A stretch of DNA of 64,000 bases from Ancistrus triradiatus. Lineage: Eukaryota; Chordata; Actinopteri; Siluriformes; Loricariidae. Each line of letters opens with the position of its first letter. The first letter of the stretch is position 1. The stretch lies in the NCBI GenBank assembly GCA_025084515.1, contig JAJAGP010000569.1:1-64000 (forward strand). Reading direction: 5' to 3'. Shown here in pieces: positions 59,640 to 64,000 of the stretch. Under the pieces are notes generated by a model that was not told the DNA's origin, ran no database searches, and saw only the letters and a program-made list of their open reading frames with translations. The translations under genes were made by a program, and so were the position numbers.

Positions 59640-60850
59640 CTAATAAGCCTTTGGGAACTGAGGACACATTATTGAAGCTTTGTAGATGGAATTCTTTCCC
59701 ATTCTTGCTTGATGTACAACTTCAGTTGCTCAACAGTCCGGGGTCTCCGTTGTCGTATTTTGCACTTCATAATGTGCTACACATTTTCAATGGGAGACAG
59801 GTCTGGACTGCAGGCAGGCCAGTCTAGTACCCGCACTCTTTTACTACGAAGCCACGCTGTTGTAACACGAGCAGAATGTGGCTTGGCATTGTTTTGCTGA
59901 AATAAGCAGGGACATCCCTGAAAGAGATGTTGCTTGGATGGCAGCATATGTTGCTCCAAAACCTGTACGTACCTTTCAGCATTAATGGTGCCTTCACAGA
60001 TGTGCAAGTTACCCATGTTATGGGCACTAACACACCCCCTGTTGAGCTTTGCGCTGATAACAGTCCATACAGTCCTTTTCCTCTTTGGCCCGGAGGACAT
60101 GCCGTCCATGATCTCCAAAAACAATTTGAAATGTGGACTCGTCAGACCACAGGACACTTTTCCACTTTGCATCAACCTATCTCAAATGAGCTCAGGCCCA
60201 GAGCAGCCGGCGGCATTTCTGGGTGTTGTTGATATATGGCTTTTGCTTTGCATGGTAGAGCTTTAACTTGCACTTGGAGCAGCAAACTGTGTTCACTGAC
60301 AATGTTTTTCTGAAGTGTTCCTGAGCCCATGTGGTAATATCCGTTACGGAATGAAGTCGCCTGAGGGATTGAAGGTCACGGGCATTCAATGTTGGTTTTT
60401 GGCCTTGCCGCTTACTTGCAGAGATTTCTCCAGATTCTCTAAATCTTTTGATTATATTATGGACTGTTGCTGATGAAATCACTAAATTCCTTACAATTGT
60501 ATGTTGAGAAACCTTGTTCTTAGACTATTGTGGTGAACCTCGCCCCATCCTTGCTTGTGAATGACTGAGCCTTTATACCCAATCATGACACTCACCTGTT
60601 TCAAATTAATCTGTTCACCTGTGGAATGTTCCAGACAGGTGTTTTTTGGGCATTCCTCAACTTTCCCAGTCTTTTGTTGCCCCTGTCCCAATTGTTTTGG
60701 AACGTGTTGCAGGCATCAAGTTCAACATTAAATTTCTTGTCTTTGTAGTGCATTCAACTGAATTTGGGTTGAAAAGAATTTCCAAATCATTGTATTCTGT
60801 TTTACACAGCGTCCTAACTTCATTGGAATTGGGGTTATACGTTGTAATTG
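59640..60850 (-). mobile_element. Tc1/IS630-like transposon remnant (family 6)
   Basis: Reverse-strand transposase: HTH part SSATVHNIIKRFRESGEISA (60192-60482) and DDE part with QQNNAKPHSARVTTAWL and DWPACSPDLSPIENV (59777-60175). Frames are broken and the 3' end of the gene is lost. One end reads TTGGAATTGGGGTTATA at 60850; the other end is not found. Confidence 0.75.
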
Positions 60851-62090
60851 TAAATTCAAAGAGCATAGACATATTCTTGCAAAGACAAACAAATATACAA
60901 CAATGCTTCAGGGAATTGAAGAGGCATTGTCCTATGTATTGCTTGAGAGATAAGAATTGAGACACTGGGCAATTCAGACAAGTATGGGAAGCTTGTTCTA
61001 CCGATGAGGAGTCAGCACGCCGAAAAAGCAAGATCTGGCAGTGCTGGCGTGGTTATATCTCAGAACACAATGTGCGAGAAGCCCCGAGGCTGAAGACCTG
61101 AGTTGGCGTGCAGGTGTGTGGAATAAAGGAATGTAAATCACACGGAACAGGATGTTTTGTAGGACCAGACCTTAATTCATTCCTGTCTTCAACGAGAAAG
61201 CAATGGAATGAAGCAGTATGGAGTAGAAATACAGAAGGTGTGATTTCTAGACTGGAAAGTCTACCATTATAAAGTATACATCCAGCTTCTCCTGACACTC
61301 AGCAGCTGGAATAAACGCACTTTAATCAGATTAGATTAAAGTCTGAACCTGCGAGTGCTGGCATATGCTTCAGCGTCACCAGAGAGCCATTAAACAGACT
61401 GCATTGCCCTTAAAATAGCAGAGCACCAGAGAACTCAGGCGTGATAGTCTTTTTAAAGGGACACACAGAGAGATCATAGACAGTCAGATACTTAGCTTGG
61501 GCTTGCACAACAAGGGAGAGCTTTTTTAAGGGACTAATGAGGGTTAATTATCTGAAGGCACTCCTGTATCCCAGTATGCCTACCATAATAAACCACACCG
61601 CAGCCTGCTACAAATGAAAATATCAAGAAATAGACTTACCTTTTCTTAGAAGTCTGTTTGATGCAACAGTGTCCTTGGTGTTCTATCTCACTGTTTAACT
61701 TGACTGCAAAACTGTGTCTTCTTCCTTATCACAAACGTAGCTGCCATTTCTTTTGTCACATTTAGATACTGGCTGTATCTTTCAATTCTCAATAACAGGA
61801 CACAGATAAGCACTGATAACTTGTCCTTCATGTTAGACACTATGGTGTAGTCTGTATTTTGACCACACTGAAACAAATTTAACTGTTGAATGGACTAAAA
61901 AAAACTGCCATCATTATCTGTTTTCTATTCATTATTTTCTATTTTGAGCACCAGAACAAGACATGATATAAACTTGTCATTTGATTTAATCCACATTTGT
62001 ATACAGTTTCTTGATAAAACTTGTTGCCTGTCACCCCTCACAGTCAGCTGTGTCTGATTCCTGAACCAGCCAGGAATCAGGTCTCTGTAC
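60851..62090. other. Spacer without recognisable gene
   Basis: Mixed sequence; no element identified. Confidence 0.45.
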
Positions 62091-62091
62091 A

Positions 62092-62860
62092 TACACCGAG
62101 TGGCCAGTTCATTAGCGACACCTACTTTTTGGAGCTTCTCTGTGTGAAAATTAAACACGTGACCCCAGAGTGCATCATAAAATCAAGTGAGCATTTCAAG
62201 TAGAATGGGAAGATTGAGCCCTCTGAGTGATTAGTGACTAGTGGGCAGTATTTAAAAAACTCTCAAGTCAGATGAGGATGTCAAGAATGGTTCTAATGAA
62301 CAGGTGGTGCACACTCAAGCAAATTGCAGCTGAATGCAACGCTGATGCTTCAACTAACATGTGAGTTAATGGTTAACTAACATAACCAGTTTGAGTTCAA
62401 TGGTGTCTAAGGGAAACAAAATGCAAAGGATCACAAACATTGGATCACTATGAAGTGGGAAAACATTGATCAGATGAATCCAGATTTCTGTTGTTTTCCT
62501 GACACACCCTGCGTCTTCTGTTGCCTGTGGATTTAGGTTTGGACAGTAGGGCTTACTTAAGCATTGTTGCCAAGTTCATCCCTTCTTGGCAGCTGTTTAC
62601 CCTATGGCAGAAGGACAGTGCACCCTGCCACAAGGATTGAATAGTCATGGATTGGTTCCAGGAACATGACAGCGAGTTTTCACAGTCCCCCAGATCTTAA
62701 TCCTAGACAGCATCTTTGCGACGAGGCAGATCTGTCTGTTCAGAATATGTCAGTACCTCCATTTAATTTGTGCCAACTGCGAGAAACGATCCTGTCTGCA
62801 TGGGTCAATATTCCTGTAGAACGATTTCAACGTTTAGTGCAGTCTATGCCACTATGAATT
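62092..62860 (+). mobile_element. Decayed Tc1-like element (family 7)
   Basis: Starts ACACCGAGTGGCCAGTTCAT after TA, then has worn transposase pieces: DEWFQEHD-like, SPPDLNPRQHL and the C-terminus LRETILSAWVNIPVERFQRL (62666-62857). The right terminal repeat is not visible. Confidence 0.6.
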
Positions 62861-62889
62861 GCAGCAGTTCTAAAGACCAAAGCATATTA

Positions 62890-63728
62890 TATGAGACTTC
62901 TACCACAAACAGTACACCTCATCATTTCATTCATGACCTTAATAACCATCTGCGCCAGCCTTAAATTATAAACATGTTGTCCCTTGAGTCCCACCTCTCA
63001 GCCATCTCCCCTTGATCTTTCTCGCTTCATTTCTGTGAAATGAAAAAATTATGTTAGGGAGGGGATCCGGACGTCTGCAGCACTCTGCCAGGCATACAGG
63101 AGACTCAGAATGAGCAGTCACTGAAATACACATTTAGACAGAAATATACCAAAAGTGAGGCACACCGAGAGAGCGAGTCATCACCTAACTGGATTTTTCT
63201 TTTAGAGATTTTTATTCATCATGGTTCCTCTGCTAAAAGCAACGTACGTTAGCTGGAGGTGCTCCTGCTTCTAGCTCTTCAAAAGATAGTAAAGCATGAT
63301 GGATGGTGGTTTGGACAGCGCAAACAAGATTCCGGCCACACTCCAGGCTAAGGCTGAACCGAGACACATTTACTGCCAGTCCATATTCAGGACATAGCCA
63401 GTTTCCCTCAGATAAATATCTTATGCATGCACAGAGTCAGAAACACACACCTTGTCTACTCTAGTGAACAATGATACATGTTTAAACCAAGGTACAAGCT
63501 ACACACTCTTTACACATTATATTATGAAAAAGAGTGATAGATTTCACTATCTATGAACTTGCTACTACAGGTAAGCGCTGTTTAACAGCCATCCGATCAA
63601 TGAATGTTTGCTTTAATGTCTTAACAATTATAATAAATTATAACAGGAAATAAAAGTCTATCTTCTAACACCTGTGGCTTCCTACTAGTAGCGCCATCCT
63701 GGATTGACTTAAAGGTTTAAAGTGTTTA
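62890..63728. other. Spacer without recognisable feature
   Basis: No coding signal or repeat structure seen. Confidence 0.4.
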
Positions 63729-64000
63729 CAGTGGTGCATCAAAGTTTGTGAACCCTTTAGAATTTTCTATATTTCTGCATAAAAATGATCTAAGACATCA
63801 TCAGATTTTCACACAAGTCCTAAAAGTAGATAAAGAGAACCCAGTTAAACAAATGAGACAAAAATACTATACTTGATCATTTATTTATTGAGGAAAATGA
63901 TCCAATATTACATATTAGTGAGGGGCAAAAGTATGTGAACCTCCAGGATTAGCAGTTAATTTGAAGGTGAAATTAGAGTCAGGTGTTTTCAATCAACAGG
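63729..64000 (+). mobile_element. Tc1-like transposon (family 2), cut by the window end
   Basis: Starts CAGTGGTGCATCAAAGTTTG after TA and follows the element at 29291-30829 closely as far as the window goes (ATCCAATATTACATATTAGT, GTGTTTTCAATCA). Confidence 0.85.

Overview
The window is nuclear DNA from a ray-finned fish, probably a teleost. It has GT-AG introns and two multi-exon vertebrate genes in a dense bed of repeats typical of fish: several Tc1/mariner families, a tRNA-derived SINE in about a dozen copies, an L2-like LINE, pogo-type and other MITEs, and microsatellites. The species cannot be fixed from the sequence alone.

Two protein-coding genes are recognisable, both on the + strand. 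(1) mbtps2 (site-2 protease), 284-10370, has 11 exons as in human. Exons 1, 2, 6, 7, 8 and 11 read cleanly, but exons 3, 4, 5, 9 and 10 carry many frame-shifting one-base differences, so the gene as written is not translatable. (2) phex (M13 zinc endopeptidase), 31555-55300, has 22 exons as in human. All 22 were found by matching splice sites and phase; they join into a complete 744-codon frame with HELTH, ENIAD and a C-terminal CRVW.

Layout: 1-283 mbtps2 promoter side; 284-10370 mbtps2, with a pogo-like MITE (7052-7602) and a Tc1 (8588-10100) in its introns; 10371-31250 gene-free spacer of SINEs, decayed Tc1 copies and one fuller Tc1 (29291-30829); about 31250-31554 probable phex 5' region; 31555-55300 phex, with a degenerate ~60-bp repeat array and two Tc1 elements in introns 1-2, a minisatellite in intron 17 and an L2 nested in a Tc1 in intron 20; 55301-64000 phex 3' flank with MITEs and Tc1 remnants, the last cut by the window end.

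The order mbtps2 then phex on one strand matches human Xp22, except that spermine synthase (SMS), which lies between them in human, is not visible here. The two genes are not known to share a pathway: MBTPS2 cuts SREBP/ATF6 precursors in Golgi membranes, PHEX acts at the surface of bone-forming cells in phosphate and mineral control. The most interesting points are the clustered lesions in mbtps2 next to a lesion-free phex, a 123-nt GC-AG phex intron that is open and in frame, and the repeat-built surroundings of phex exon 2. I found no evidence of an undescribed multi-gene system.
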